Shown here: in pieces, positions 47,007-57,919 of the stretch
Numbering within the stretch: position 1 is the first letter of the stretch
How the letters are laid out: each line of letters begins with the position of its first letter
Origin: Janthinobacterium sp. PAMC25594
Lineage (GTDB): Bacteria; Pseudomonadota; Gammaproteobacteria; Burkholderiales; Burkholderiaceae_D
Reading direction: 5' to 3'
Assembly: GCF_019443505.1 (NCBI RefSeq)
Contig: NZ_CP080377.1
Location: 2,728,001-2,792,000 of the forward strand
Length of the DNA: 64,000 nucleotides
Position numbers and translations under genes: made by a program
Notes under the pieces: generated by a model
Told to the model about the DNA's origin: nothing
The model's database searches: none
What the model saw: the letters and a program-made list of their open reading frames with translations, nothing else

Positions 47007-48467
47007 TCAGGCCGTGCCGCCAACCGTGATGCCGTCCAGGCGCAGGGTCGGCTGCCCCACGCCCACGGGCACGCTCTGCCCCTCCTTGCCGCACACGCCC
47101 ACGCCCGAATCGAGGCGCATGTCGTTGCCGATCATGGAGACGCGGTTGAGCACGTCTGGGCCATTGCCGATCAGGGTGGCGCCCTTCACGGGGTAGCTGA
47201 GCTTGCCGTTTTCGATCATGTACGCTTCGCTGGCCGAGAAGACAAACTTGCCGTTGGTAATGTCGACCTGACCGCCGCCAAAGTTGACGGCATACAAACC
47301 ATTTTTCACGGAGGCGAGGATCTCGCCCGGGTCCTTGTCGCCGCCCAGCATATACGTGTTCGTCATGCGCGGCATGGGCAGGTGGGCGAACGATTCGCGG
47401 CGCGCATTGCCCGTCACGGGCATCTTCATCAGACGCGCATTCATGGTGTCCTGGATGTACCCCTTCAGGATGCCATCCTCGATCAGGGTCGTGCACTGCG
47501 TGGGGTTGCCCTCGTCGTCGATATTCAGCGAGCCACGCCGGCCAGCCAGGGTGCCGTCATCGACCACCGTGACGCCCTTGGCCGCCACGCGCTCGCCGAT
47601 GCATCCGGAAAACGCGGACGAACCCTTGCGGTTGAAATCGCCTTCCAGGCCATGGCCGATCGCCTCGTGCAGCAAGATGCCGGGCCAGCCCGGTCCCAGC
47701 ACGATGGTCATGGGGCCGGCGGGCGCGGGGCGCGCTTCCAGGTTCACCAGGGCCGAGTTGACGGCGTCGGCCGCGTATTGTTCCAGTACGTCATCGCTGA
47801 AATAGTCATAGCTGAAACACCCGCCGCCACCGGCCGAGCCCGTTTCGCGGCGGCCATTCTGCTCCGCGATGACGGTCAGCGAGACGCGCACCAGCGGGCG
47901 GATGTCGGCCGCCAGCACGCCGTCGCTGCGCAGCACCAGCACCACGTCGTATTCGCCCGCCAGCCCCGCCATCACCTGCACGACTCTGGGATCTTTCGCC
48001 CGCGCCATCTTTTCCACGCGCTCAAGCAATTGCACCTTGGCCGTGGCATCCAGCGAGGCGAGCGGATCATTGGGCAGGTACAGCGTACGCCCGCCCTGTG
48101 GCTGCATCTGGCCCGCGATCTTGACTCTGCCGGCACCCGCGCGCGCAATCGTGCGCGTGGCCGCTGCCGCTTCCAGCAAGGCCCGCTCGGAAATATCGTC
48201 GGAATACGCAAAGGCCGTCTTGTCGCCGGACACGGCGCGCACGCCCACACCCTGGTCGATGGAAAAACTGCCCGTCTTGACGATGCCCTCTTCCAGGCTC
48301 CAGCCTTCGCTCTTGGTCGACTGGAAATACAGGTCGGCATAGTCGACCTTGTGCGTAAACATCGTGCCCAGGGCTTTGAGCAGCTTGTCTTCGTCCAGGC
48401 CAAACGGCGTGAGCAGGATCTCGCGCGCCACGGCCAGGCTGGACAGATTGGGTTCAAATGGAATCAT
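47007..48467 (-). CDS. tldD: Metalloprotease TldD
   Basis: A 486-residue subunit of the TldD/TldE (PmbA) protease that degrades unfolded peptides and matures some peptide natural products. The zinc motif [11 protein letters not shown] (His267, Glu268, His272) and the later Cys ligand in [10 protein letters not shown] are both present, so this is the catalytic subunit. tldE/pmbA is not in the window. Third gene of the yhdP-nitrilase-tldD group, 24 bp after the amidase gene. Confidence 0.96.
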   Translation of the reverse strand: MIPFEPNLSSLAVAREILLTPFGLDEDKLLKALGTMFTHKVDYADLYFQSTKSEGWSLEEGIVKTGSFSIDQGVGVRAVSGDKTAFAYSDDISERALLEAAAATRTIARAGAGRVKIAGQMQPQGGRTLYLPNDPLASLDATAKVQLLERVEKMARAKDPRVVQVMAGLAGEYDVVLVLRSDGVLAADIRPLVRVSLTVIAEQNGRRETGSAGGGGCFSYDYFSDDVLEQYAADAVNSALVNLEARPAPAGPMTIVLGPGWPGILLHEAIGHGLEGDFNRKGSSAFSGCIGERVAAKGVTVVDDGTLAGRRGSLNIDDEGNPTQCTTLIEDGILKGYIQDTMNARLMKMPVTGNARRESFAHLPMPRMTNTYMLGGDKDPGEILASVKNGLYAVNFGGGQVDITNGKFVFSASEAYMIENGKLSYPVKGATLIGNGPDVLNRVSMIGNDMRLDSGVGVCGKEGQSVPVGVGQPTLRLDGITVGGTA

Positions 48468-48491
48468 GGCTATCTTTTCTCAACATTCAAT

Positions 48492-49298
48492 TTACATGGT
48501 GCGGTGAGCGAGCGCCGGCAACGATTCGCGCACGCCAGCCAAAAACACCAGGTCGATCTCGCCACTGACCACGCCCTCGCCTTCGGGCAACACGGCTTGC
48601 ACTTCGCCCCACGGGTCGATCAGCATGCTGTGGCCCCAGGTGCGCCGGCCGTTCGGATGCAAGCCGCCCTGTGCCGAGGCCAGCACATAGCACTGGTTTT
48701 CGATGGCGCGCGCGCGCAGCAGCACTTCCCAATGGGCGCTGCCCGTCGTATGGGTAAACGCGGCCGGCACGACGATCAGCGCGCAATCGCCCATGGCGCG
48801 ATACAGTTCGGGAAAGCGCAAGTCATAGCAGATGGACAGGCCGACGCGGCCGAACGGCGTCTCGATAGCGCGCACCTGCGCACCGGGCACGATGGTGCGC
48901 GATTCGTTGTAGGACTCGGTGCCGCGCGTAAAACCGAACAGGTGGATCTTGTCGTAGCGGCCGGCCGGCTCGCCCTGCGGGTCGTACACCAGTGTGGTAT
49001 TGAGGACTTTACCCTCCTCGCCGGAGATCAGGGGCAAGGTGCCGCCGATCAGCCAGATGCCGTGCTGGCGCGCCATCTGCGCCATGCCATCCTGGATCGG
49101 TCCGCTGCCGGGCTGTTCCGCATGGGCCAGCTTGTCCGTTTCCTGCTGGCCCATGATGGCCCAGTATTCGGGCAGCACCACCAGCTGCGCGCCAGCGGCG
49201 GCGGCCTGCGCCACCAGGCGCCGCGCCGTGGCCAGGTTCTCTTCCACGTACGGCGAGGAAATCATTTGTACTGCTGCCACTGTATGCATCATTGCCAT
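48492..49298 (-). CDS. Carbon-nitrogen hydrolase, Nit1/deaminated-glutathione-amidase type
   Basis: A 268-residue nitrilase-superfamily amidase. The catalytic triad is complete: Glu44 (VLPEYW), Lys117 (RYDKIHLF) and Cys157 (SICYDLRFPELYR). KIHLFGF and the CYDLRFPELYR form are typical of Nit1/NitFhit-like amidases, which hydrolyse deaminated glutathione in a metabolite-repair role. The exact substrate is inferred. It lies between yhdP and tldD with gaps of about 24 bp, so it is co-transcribed. Confidence 0.9.
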   Translation of the reverse strand: MAMMHTVAAVQMISSPYVEENLATARRLVAQAAAAGAQLVVLPEYWAIMGQQETDKLAHAEQPGSGPIQDGMAQMARQHGIWLIGGTLPLISGEEGKVLNTTLVYDPQGEPAGRYDKIHLFGFTRGTESYNESRTIVPGAQVRAIETPFGRVGLSICYDLRFPELYRAMGDCALIVVPAAFTHTTGSAHWEVLLRARAIENQCYVLASAQGGLHPNGRRTWGHSMLIDPWGEVQAVLPEGEGVVSGEIDLVFLAGVRESLPALAHRTM

Positions 49299-49321
49299 TC
49301 TTCTCCATTCGAACGCTTCGC

Positions 49322-52300
49322 CTATTTCGCCACCGCCTCCCCGGCTGCGGCGGCAGGCACGGCGACAGGCTCCAATTTACCACCATCGAGCTTGGTCACG
49401 ACGGGCGACTTCCACGGGCCGGCGATCTGCATGTGATAGGTGAGCGCCTTCATCACGGGGGCACGCAGGAACAATTGCGCCAGGAAGCTGCCCAGGCCGA
49501 TGACGGGGTTGACGGCCAGCGCATACACGAGCGGCCCCGTGCCCAGGTTAAATTCCGGGATCACCACCACGTGCAAATTCGTCGTTTCATTGGCGATGTC
49601 GGCCTTGCCATCCATCAGCACCGTGGCCGCCACGCCGTGCATCTTGAGGTTGTCGGTGGTCACCACGCCGCGCTTGATGCTGGCGTTGGCCGTGATGCCG
49701 TCGAAGGCCAGCCCTTCGGAAAACACATCGTGGAAATCGAGTTTCAGCAAACGGGGCAAGGCTTGCAGGCTGAGCACGCCCAACAGCTTGGCCGCGCCCG
49801 GATCCTGCTTGAGGAACTGGCCCGATTCCACATTCATCTCGATCTGCCCCGACAGGGTGGGAATGTCGAGCGAATACGGCAAGCCGTTCCAGGCGATGTC
49901 GCCGCTCAGGCGGCCCTTGCCGCGGCGCACCGTGTCGGCAAAGCCGAAGCGGTCGAGCAACTTGCCCGCGTCGACGATATCGAGGCCGAAACGCAGGCTG
50001 GTCGTGCTTTGGCCATCCTTGATGACCCATTTGCCATTACCGCTCAGCGCGCCATCGGGATTCGACAATTGCAACTTACCCACGCGCCACTCACGCCCGC
50101 CCGCCGCCATGGTGTTATAGGCCTGCAACTCCAGCCGGCCGATCTTCTTGTTGAACAGTTCAAAGTGCTCGGCGATGATATCGAGCGACGGGATCGACTG
50201 GGCGCCGCTCTTGCCTTCCAGCAAACTCTTCACATCGTTGGCGGCCGATTCCGGAATGATCAGCGACGACAGGCGCGCCGTCATCTTGCCCAGGCCGGAC
50301 GGCGTTTCCAGCCACGTCACATAGCCCGACACTTGTTTCGCGTCAATATTGGCTTGCCACACATCCTTTTGATGCGTGGCGCCCACGACCACATTTTCCA
50401 GCTTGCGCTCGCCCAGCATCAGTTCGCTGGCGCGCGCCGCCATCATGTCCGGCACCACATATTGCGCGATATCGGGTGCGTCGTCGGCATTGCCACCCGC
50501 ATCGGCTGGCGCCGTGGCGTTGCCGGCGATTTCGCTGCCGACGGCGATCCAGCTGTCCACGTCCAGGGTTTTCATATTCACGTTGAGCATCATGCCGCTG
50601 TCCGGTTCCGGCGCCGGCACGTTCACGCCGATGCCGCCGCGCACCAGGCGCCAGGCTTCCTTGCCCTGCTTCTGACGCTGGTAGCGGGCGGCGATGCCGG
50701 CCCCCAGCGCGATGCGGATATCGTCCGTGCGCAGGCCGGCGCCGTTGGCCGCATTGCCCGTCAGGGTGAATTTTATGGGCAGGCTGTCGCCGGCCGGCTT
50801 TTTCAGGGGCGCGGGGAAATCCAGGCCCAGGCCCGTCAGCGGCGACTCGACATTGACCACCACCTGGTGGTCGCGCGCCGTGATCAGGCCGCTGTAGCGC
50901 GCGCCGCCATTCAAATGTTTCGCCAGGCGCTGCAACACGGGTGCCGGATACGTCTTGCGCAAGCCGTCGACGGTCATGTTGCCGGCGATTTTCACCTGGA
51001 TGGAATTGTCCGGCTGCGAGCCGCCCGAGATGGCCAGCGGCCCGCCCAGCAGGCTGCCGTTCAAGCCATTCAGGTTGACGCCCTTTTCGTTGAATTCGAT
51101 CTTGCCCTGCGTGCCCAGCACGGGCGGCATGTCGCGGAACAGCACCACGTCATTGCCCGCCAGTTGCAAGCCGCCCTGCACGGTCGCCTCGAGCATGCGC
51201 TCGATCGGCAAGTGCAATTTGAGAGCCAGCTTGGCGTTGCCCGTCGCCGTCGTTTCATCCGTGAAATGCTCGATCCAGCCCAGCACGGGACTGGCCGTCA
51301 CGTACTTGAGGAATTCCTGCATCGGGCCGGCCGCATTGCCCTCGATGTCGAGCAAGGTGTCGAACACGGTCAGGTCGGGAATCACGGCTTTGACATTCGT
51401 CAAAGCCACGCCGCCCGTGGTGGCCGTGTCGCCGCGAATTTCCATGCGCGCCCGCTCGAAAACAAAGCTGCCCTTGATTTTTTCCGCCTGCGGCCACCGG
51501 GGCGCCTTGCCCGCCAGCGGTCCGTTTTCCGCCAATTCGCCCGGTGCATAATTCAGGATGCCGTTCTCGAGCTTGCCGGCCACGCGGAAGTCGCCCCGGC
51601 TGCGCTGAGCCGGCGTATCGCCCTTGAAGGGGAAATGTTCGAGTTCGCCGCGCAGGCGCAGGCTGGCATCGCGCGCCACGCCGCCTTCCAGCGCGCCCGT
51701 CAGCCAGTGGCGCAGGTGCTCGGGCGTTTGCAGCGGCAGATAGCGGCCGATGGTGTTGATCTGGAAATTATCGATCGTGCCCGTCAAGTCGACCTGGCCC
51801 AGATTCTTGCCGTCGAGCGGCATGCGGTGCGTGCCTTGCAGGGCGACGCGCAAGCCTTGCTGATCGAAATCAAGCTTGTCCAGCCCGACTTGCAGCATAT
51901 TGCCCGCTTCGAAGGTCCAGCGCGCCTGCATGGCGAATTGTTCGAACGGCAAGGCCGGCTCGCTCAGATAGGTGGGGAACTGCAACACCAGGTCCTGCGC
52001 GTCGATACTGATGCTGCCGCCCTTGTCATTGGCGTCGATGCTGCCGGTCAAGTGGTCGAAGCCGGGAATGGCCGGCGCGGCCGCCTGTGCGGGGCTGGTC
52101 GCCGTCTTCGCCACGGCCAGGCGTGCCGGCTGCGCATTCAGGCCAAGATCGATGAGCTTGCCACGCAGGCGGTAGCTGGCGGGCGTGGCCATGTCGCCTT
52201 CCCATTGCGCTGAAAAATCCTGCAACCGCCCGCGCGGCGCCAGGGCATCGAGGCGCTGGCGCTGCTGCTCGCCCAGCGGCAGCTTGTCGGCCAGCGCGGC

Positions 52301-53581
52301 CAGGGTGTGCAAATCGAGCGACTTGGCCGTGATTTCCGTACGCGCCGGCTTACGTTTGGTGGCAGCAATGTAGCGCTCGGACAAGGTCGTGGGCGGCAAG
52401 CTGAGGCCATCGCGGGTTTCCACCGCGAAATTCGTCAACTCCACCTGGTGTCCATTCGCGCCAAAGGTGGGTTTGCCGTCCGGCACCTGCGCCGACAGCT
52501 CTTCCTTTGCTGAAATGCGCCCGCTGACCGACAGCAAGTCGAGCGGGGCGATATGCTGGCCCAGTTGCGCCTGCACATCCGTCAAGCCCACGTCGGCCGT
52601 GAAACCGGCCAGGCGCGCGTGATCCAGGCTCAGCCAGGCGCGCAGGGCGCCCTTGCCCTGGCTCAGCTCGAACGGATAATCGAGGTAGCGGCGCCAGGCG
52701 GCCAGGTCGGCGTTTTTCAGGTCGGCGTACAACTCGCCCTTCCACATCGACACATCCGAGATGCGCGTGCTGAAAGGCGGATGACTGAAGTGAGCGCGCA
52801 CATCGATGGGCGCGGCCAGGCTGGCGGGCGGCGTGGCCTGCAAGCCCAGTCGGTGGCTGCGCCAGTGGTTGCGCAGCAGCAAGTTGACCTGGCTTAAAGC
52901 CAGCTCCGGCGTGCCGCGCGCTTCGTCCGTCCAGCGTACCTTGCCGTCGCGGATGATGATCTCATGCTGCGACAGCAGCCAGTCGGCACCCTTGCCATCG
53001 CTGCCTTGCGTGCTGTCGACCAGCACCCCGGCCACATACAGCTTGCCATCCTTGCTGCGCCGTACGTCCAGGTCGGGCCGCGTGATTTCCAGGGTATCGA
53101 AGCGCACGGAACCGAGCACGCTCCACCACGATACGGTGGCCGAGATGCTCGGCAGGCTCAGCGCCTGGCGACCCGCCTGGTCGCGCAGGCTCACGTCGCC
53201 GAGGAAGAGATTCGGCCGCACGCCATGCCAGGAGGCATAAATACGCGCGATGCTGACAGGGTTGCCCAGCGCGCGGCTGGCCGCCCGCTCGATATCGCCC
53301 TTGTAATAATCGATATTCGGCAGGATGGCGTAGCGCAGGAATAAAAACAGCACGGCGAAGGCGAAATACGCGAGCAGCACCAGTTTGACGGTAAAACCCA
53401 ACACATGGTGGGTGGCCAGATTCGCCATGCGATAGGCGGCACGCAGCCGCTGCCAGCGCAGGGCCAATGGCACATGTTCTGTCACGCTTGCTTCTGGCGG
53501 TTTTTGCATCAATAAGCTAATAAACTGGCCCGGCGTCAAATAATGGCAAAAATCGTCTGCATTCGTGGTGCGCGCCTGCAT
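49322..53581 (-). CDS. yhdP: YhdP-family AsmA-like envelope protein
   Basis: A 1419-residue inner-membrane-anchored protein with one N-terminal helix (about residues 60-82, VKLVLLAYFAFAVLFLFLRY) and a very long beta-rich periplasmic region. The C-terminal AsmA-like block is near LPRLLKLDFHDVFSEGLAFDGI. YhdP, TamB and YdbH are bridge-like proteins implicated in moving phospholipid to the outer membrane. Longer than E. coli YhdP (1266). A second possible start, at 53509, would remove 24 residues of unconvincing sequence. Neither start has a strong ribosome binding site. Divergent from glnE. Confidence 0.92.
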   Translation of the reverse strand: MQARTTNADDFCHYLTPGQFISLLMQKPPEASVTEHVPLALRWQRLRAAYRMANLATHHVLGFTVKLVLLAYFAFAVLFLFLRYAILPNIDYYKGDIERAASRALGNPVSIARIYASWHGVRPNLFLGDVSLRDQAGRQALSLPSISATVSWWSVLGSVRFDTLEITRPDLDVRRSKDGKLYVAGVLVDSTQGSDGKGADWLLSQHEIIIRDGKVRWTDEARGTPELALSQVNLLLRNHWRSHRLGLQATPPASLAAPIDVRAHFSHPPFSTRISDVSMWKGELYADLKNADLAAWRRYLDYPFELSQGKGALRAWLSLDHARLAGFTADVGLTDVQAQLGQHIAPLDLLSVSGRISAKEELSAQVPDGKPTFGANGHQVELTNFAVETRDGLSLPPTTLSERYIAATKRKPARTEITAKSLDLHTLAALADKLPLGEQQRQRLDALAPRGRLQDFSAQWEGDMATPASYRLRGKLIDLGLNAQPARLAVAKTATSPAQAAAPAIPGFDHLTGSIDANDKGGSISIDAQDLVLQFPTYLSEPALPFEQFAMQARWTFEAGNMLQVGLDKLDFDQQGLRVALQGTHRMPLDGKNLGQVDLTGTIDNFQINTIGRYLPLQTPEHLRHWLTGALEGGVARDASLRLRGELEHFPFKGDTPAQRSRGDFRVAGKLENGILNYAPGELAENGPLAGKAPRWPQAEKIKGSFVFERARMEIRGDTATTGGVALTNVKAVIPDLTVFDTLLDIEGNAAGPMQEFLKYVTASPVLGWIEHFTDETTATGNAKLALKLHLPIERMLEATVQGGLQLAGNDVVLFRDMPPVLGTQGKIEFNEKGVNLNGLNGSLLGGPLAISGGSQPDNSIQVKIAGNMTVDGLRKTYPAPVLQRLAKHLNGGARYSGLITARDHQVVVNVESPLTGLGLDFPAPLKKPAGDSLPIKFTLTGNAANGAGLRTDDIRIALGAGIAARYQRQKQGKEAWRLVRGGIGVNVPAPEPDSGMMLNVNMKTLDVDSWIAVGSEIAGNATAPADAGGNADDAPDIAQYVVPDMMAARASELMLGERKLENVVVGATHQKDVWQANIDAKQVSGYVTWLETPSGLGKMTARLSSLIIPESAANDVKSLLEGKSGAQSIPSLDIIAEHFELFNKKIGRLELQAYNTMAAGGREWRVGKLQLSNPDGALSGNGKWVIKDGQSTTSLRFGLDIVDAGKLLDRFGFADTVRRGKGRLSGDIAWNGLPYSLDIPTLSGQIEMNVESGQFLKQDPGAAKLLGVLSLQALPRLLKLDFHDVFSEGLAFDGITANASIKRGVVTTDNLKMHGVAATVLMDGKADIANETTNLHVVVIPEFNLGTGPLVYALAVNPVIGLGSFLAQLFLRAPVMKALTYHMQIAGPWKSPVVTKLDGGKLEPVAVPAAAAGEAVAK

Positions 53582-53742
53582 CCTTGCGCTTGCGTCTGAG
53601 CAAAGCCTCCCTTACCATCGTCCGGAAGGGCACGCACTACCGGCGGTGGGGCCGGCGGCACAATTTTACCGCATCCCCCGCCGTTCGCAGCCAAGTTAAA
53701 CAAGAACATGCACGCAGCATCCACGAGACCCTTACCGATACC

Positions 53743-56499
53743 ATGAGCACACAGCCTTTGATCTCCGCCTCCCGTTTCTACCAGCGCTGGCTGGACGCCG
53801 CCCCCGAGCGCGCCGCACAGGTAGCGCAACTGGTGCGCGCGCCGCTGGACGGGCTCGATTTTGCCGCCGCGCTGGCCGAGCAGGCGAACGCCGCCACGCC
53901 GCCGCTGCCGCCCGAGCGGGCCATGCGCCGCCTGCGCAACCTGCTCGTCTGCGGCCTGATCGCGCGCGACCTGGGCGGCCAGGCCGACTTGAACGAAGTC
54001 GTGACGGCCATGACGGGCTTTGCCGATTTCGCCATCCGCACGCATGTGGACGCCATCATGGCCGAGATGGTGGCCCTGCACGGCATGCCCGTCGGCGAGG
54101 AATCGGGCGAGGAACAGGCCTTGATGGTGCTGGCGATGGGCAAGCAGGGCGGCGGCGAACTGAATGTCTCGTCGGATATCGACCTGATCTTTGTCTACCC
54201 GGAAGATGGCGACACGCAAGTCACCGTGCCGGGCCAGCGCAGCCTGTCGAATCACGAGTTTTTCATTCGCATGGGCAAGAAACTGATCGCCGCCATGGCC
54301 GAGATCACGCAAGACGGTTTTACTTTCCGCGTGGACATGGCCTTGCGCCCGAACGGCAACTCGGGGCCGCTGGCCGCCAGCCTTGGCATGGTGGAACAGT
54401 ACCTGATCGTGCAAGGGCGCGAATGGGAGCGTTACGCCTGGGTCAAGGCGCGCGCCGTGACGGGCAAGCCGGAAGACATCGCCTCGCTCGACGCCATCGT
54501 GCGCCCCTTCGTCTTCCGCCGCTACCTCGATTTCGGCGTCATCGACGCCATCCGCACCATGCACGGCCAGATCCGCGCCGAGGTCAACCGCCAGGAGCGG
54601 CTGCATCCCGACCGCAGCAACAACGTCAAGCTGGGCCGCGGCGGCATCCGCGAAATCGAATTCCTGGCGCAAGTGTTTCAATTGATACGCGGCGGGCGCG
54701 ACGCGGAGCTGCGCGAGCGTTCCACGCGCGCCACCCTGCGCACGGTGGCGGACAAGGGTTTATTGGAACCGGCCATCGTGGAACAACTGCTCGGCTCCTA
54801 TACTTTCCTGCGCAACCTCGAACACCGGCTGCAATACCTCGATGATGCGCAAACCCATACCCTGCCCGCGAATGACGCCGACCGCCTCATCGTGGCGCAG
54901 ATGATGGGCTTGCCCGACACACCCACCCTGCTGGCCCGGCTGGAAGCGCACCGCGTGTTTGTCGCGGGACAATTTGACGAAATGTTCAGCGACAAGAGCA
55001 GCGGCACGCCGCCGGCCGACACGGGCATCGACCCGCAGACGTCGAACGACTGCGCCGCCTCGGACCAGCAGGAAGCCATCGAGGCGCGCTTTGCCGCGCT
55101 GGGTTTCCATGAGCCCGCCGCCTGCGCGCGCCGTTTGCTGGCCACGTGGCAGGCGCCGCGGCTGCAATCCTTGCCCGAGGCCAGCCGCACGCGGCTGGTG
55201 GCCCTCGTCAATTCCGCCCTGCCCCTGATCACCGATTGTTCCGTTTCCAACGGTAACGCCAGCCAGCTGGCCACCCTGGGCCGCCTGCTCGACTTTTTGG
55301 AAGCGATTGCACGGCGCTCGGCCTATCTGTCATTGTTGACAGAGTATCCACACACGCTGGAACGGGTCGTGCGCATGGTGTGCGCCAGCGGCTGGGCCGC
55401 CACCTTCCTCACGCAACACCCGATTTTGCTCGATGAACTGCTCGATGAGCGCATCCGCAACACGGTGCCGGACCCGGCCGCGTTGGCGCTGGACCTGCAG
55501 CGTCAGCTCGACGACGCGCCCGGCGACACGGAGCGGCAGATGGATATCCTGCGCGAAACCCACCATGCGCAGCTGTTCCAGTGTCTGGCGCAAGACCTCG
55601 CGGGCGACCTGAGCGTGGAAAAGCTGGCCGACTACCTGTCGCAGCTGGCCGACATCATCGTCGCCGCCACCGTCCAAGCCGTGTGGCAAACGTTACCTGC
55701 GCGCCACCGCGAGGTGCCGAAATTCGCCGTCATCGCGTACGGCAAGCTGGGCGGCAAGGAACTGGGCTATGTCTCGGACCTGGACGTCATCTTCCTGTTC
55801 GACGACGACGACCAGGAAGCGCCCGGCCTGTACGCCAAGCTGGCGCAGCGCTTCATCACCTGGATGACCTCGCACACCTCGGCCGGCATCCTGTTCGACA
55901 TCGATATCGCCCTGCGCCCCGATGGCGCCTCGGGCATGCTCGTTTCCAGCGTGCAGGCATTCGAGCGCTACCAGGGCAGCGCGGCCTGGGTGTGGGAACA
56001 CCAGGCGCTCACGCGCGCGCGCTTCTGCGCCGGCGACGTCGCCATCGGCAAGCACTTCGAACGCATCCGCGACACGATCTTGCGCAAGGAACGACCGGAA
56101 AACGGCCCGCTCAAGGGCGAAGTGGTGGCCATGCGCAAGAAGATGCTGGACGCCCACCCGCCCCGCCCCGGCAGCTTTGATTTGAAACAAGATCCGGGCG
56201 GCATGATCGACATCGAGTTCATGGTGCAATACCTGGTGCTGCAGCATGCGGCGCAGTATCCGCAGCTGACGGCCAACTCGGGCAATATCGCCCTGCTGCG
56301 CCTGTGCGGCGAACTGGGGCTGATCGACGCGCAGCTGGCCGCCCTGGTGGCCGATGCCTACCGCGCGCTGCGCAAGCTGCAGCACCAGTTGCGCCTGCAA
56401 GGCCACGACCTGGCCCGGGTGGAACCGGAAAGGGTGCGCGTGCATGCGGACAACGTGATGCGCCTGTGGCACACGATCTTTCCCGCAACGATTGCATAA
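53743..56499 (+). CDS. glnE: Bifunctional glutamine synthetase adenylyltransferase/removase
   Basis: Adjusts glutamine synthetase activity by adding or removing AMP, in response to PII state. The 918-residue product has two nucleotidyltransferase domains. The N-terminal removase has GGGELNVSSDIDLIFVYP. The C-terminal transferase has GGKELGYVSDLDVIFLF and LRPDGASGMLV. Each is followed by a helical domain. The ATG at 53743 (MSTQPLI) was chosen; the frame extends 159 bp upstream to a TTG in the divergent promoter region. E. coli GlnE is 946 residues. Confidence 0.95.
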   Translation: MSTQPLISASRFYQRWLDAAPERAAQVAQLVRAPLDGLDFAAALAEQANAATPPLPPERAMRRLRNLLVCGLIARDLGGQADLNEVVTAMTGFADFAIRTHVDAIMAEMVALHGMPVGEESGEEQALMVLAMGKQGGGELNVSSDIDLIFVYPEDGDTQVTVPGQRSLSNHEFFIRMGKKLIAAMAEITQDGFTFRVDMALRPNGNSGPLAASLGMVEQYLIVQGREWERYAWVKARAVTGKPEDIASLDAIVRPFVFRRYLDFGVIDAIRTMHGQIRAEVNRQERLHPDRSNNVKLGRGGIREIEFLAQVFQLIRGGRDAELRERSTRATLRTVADKGLLEPAIVEQLLGSYTFLRNLEHRLQYLDDAQTHTLPANDADRLIVAQMMGLPDTPTLLARLEAHRVFVAGQFDEMFSDKSSGTPPADTGIDPQTSNDCAASDQQEAIEARFAALGFHEPAACARRLLATWQAPRLQSLPEASRTRLVALVNSALPLITDCSVSNGNASQLATLGRLLDFLEAIARRSAYLSLLTEYPHTLERVVRMVCASGWAATFLTQHPILLDELLDERIRNTVPDPAALALDLQRQLDDAPGDTERQMDILRETHHAQLFQCLAQDLAGDLSVEKLADYLSQLADIIVAATVQAVWQTLPARHREVPKFAVIAYGKLGGKELGYVSDLDVIFLFDDDDQEAPGLYAKLAQRFITWMTSHTSAGILFDIDIALRPDGASGMLVSSVQAFERYQGSAAWVWEHQALTRARFCAGDVAIGKHFERIRDTILRKERPENGPLKGEVVAMRKKMLDAHPPRPGSFDLKQDPGGMIDIEFMVQYLVLQHAAQYPQLTANSGNIALLRLCGELGLIDAQLAALVADAYRALRKLQHQLRLQGHDLARVEPERVRVHADNVMRLWHTIFPATIA

Positions 56500-56598
56500 G
56501 CCCGGCGGCGGCGTATGATACGTACAGGCAATTCCACTTCCCAGTAGTGCCGTACAACAGGCCGCGCCGGGATTGCCTATCATCCCAGGAGACAGCGT

Positions 56599-57075
56599 AT
56601 GAAGACGAGTGTAAAAACGGGCATCCACGCCCTCGTTGCCAGTTTCATCCTCTGCGCCATGCCGGCAGCGGCATGGGCAGCCCCCAAGGGCAGCGCGGAC
56701 GAAGCCATCGCCATGACCAAGCGCGCCGTGGCCATGATCAAGGCCGATGGCAAGGAAAAGGCCTTTGCCGCCATCGCCGATCCCGCCAACACCAGCTTCC
56801 ATGACCGCGACCTGTACATTTATGTGTACGACATGAATGGTGTCACCCTGGCGCACGGTAACAATCCCAAGATGGTCGGCAAGAACCTGATCGATCTGAA
56901 GGACAATGAGGGCAAGGCCATCGTCAAGTCGCTGATCACCACGGCCAATACGCCGGCCGGACGCGGCTGGGTAGACTTCAAGTGGCCCAATCCGCTGACC
57001 AAGGTGGTCGAGCAAAAATCCGGCTACATCGAACGGGTCGACAATATGATTGTCGGTTCCGGCATCTATAAATAA
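56599..57075 (+). CDS. Periplasmic stand-alone cache-domain protein
   Basis: A 158-residue protein with a signal peptide of about 28 residues (ending AWA), then one single-cache domain: YIYVYDMNGVTLAHGNNPKM, VGKNLIDLKDNEGK, KSGYIERVDNMIVGSGIYK. This fold usually forms the ligand-binding part of chemoreceptors and kinases; here it is free in the periplasm. It may bind a small molecule and present it to a membrane sensor. A strong AGGAG site precedes the ATG. It is followed after 27 bp by a membrane protein gene, likely one operon. Confidence 0.88.
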   Translation: MKTSVKTGIHALVASFILCAMPAAAWAAPKGSADEAIAMTKRAVAMIKADGKEKAFAAIADPANTSFHDRDLYIYVYDMNGVTLAHGNNPKMVGKNLIDLKDNEGKAIVKSLITTANTPAGRGWVDFKWPNPLTKVVEQKSGYIERVDNMIVGSGIYK

Positions 57076-57102
57076 GCCAAGGAAAGAGGAAACCGCGCCC
57101 GC

Positions 57103-57879
57103 ATGCCGCTTCATTACCTGTCCCGCCTGAGCGGATCGGCACGCGATACGCAAGCCAACCTGCAGCTGGGCTGCGTGCTGGCGCTGGTGGCCGGCGCCGT
57201 CAACGCGGGCGGTTTTCTCGCCATCGGCGGCTATACCTCGCACATGACGGGCATCGTTTCCGGCATGGCCGATGACCTGGCGCTGGGCAATATCACGCTG
57301 GCCCTGGCCGCGCTGGGCGCCTGGCTGGCCTTTGTCAGCGGTGCGGCCGTCACGGCCATCATGGTGAACTGGGGCAAGCGGCGCCGGCTGCACAGCCAGT
57401 TTGCCGCCAGCCTGCTGCTGGAAGCGGCCCTGTTATTGCTGTTCGGCCTGACGGGCAATTATCTGGCCACCATGCCCGACGTGCTGGGTCCCGTCACCAT
57501 CTTGCTGCTGTGCTTTGTCATGGGTTTGCAGAACGCCATCATCACCAAGATTTCGGGCGCCGTCATCCGCACCACGCATGTGACGGGCCTGTCCACCGAT
57601 ATCGGCATCGAACTGGGCAAGATGGCGTATTACAACCGGCGCCACCTGCCGGACCGGATGGTGAAGGTCAACCGCGGCAAGCTGAGAACGCACAGCCTGC
57701 TGATCAGCTGCTTCTTCATCGGCGGCGTCAGCGGCGCCCTGGCCTTCAAGCACATCGGCTTTCCGGCCGCCACCATCCTGCTCGCCGGCGTGCTGACCCT
57801 GCTGTCCGGCGTGCCCGTGCTGCGCGACTTGCGCGTGCTGTGGCGCTTCTACCGGCGCCGCCTGCACGTGCAACATTAA
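57103..57879 (+). CDS. YoaK/DUF1275-family membrane protein
   Basis: A 258-residue inner-membrane protein with about six hydrophobic helices. The DUF1275 signature is present: AGAVNAGGFLAIGGYTSHMTGIVS at the N-terminus, and GLQNAIITKISGAVIRTTHVTG in the middle. The family has no settled function; it may be a transporter. Probably co-transcribed with the cache protein. Confidence 0.9.
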   Translation: MPLHYLSRLSGSARDTQANLQLGCVLALVAGAVNAGGFLAIGGYTSHMTGIVSGMADDLALGNITLALAALGAWLAFVSGAAVTAIMVNWGKRRRLHSQFAASLLLEAALLLLFGLTGNYLATMPDVLGPVTILLLCFVMGLQNAIITKISGAVIRTTHVTGLSTDIGIELGKMAYYNRRHLPDRMVKVNRGKLRTHSLLISCFFIGGVSGALAFKHIGFPAATILLAGVLTLLSGVPVLRDLRVLWRFYRRRLHVQH

Positions 57880-57919
57880 TAAAAATATTTCTCTTTAAAG
57901 CAATAAAAATCCAACTTTA

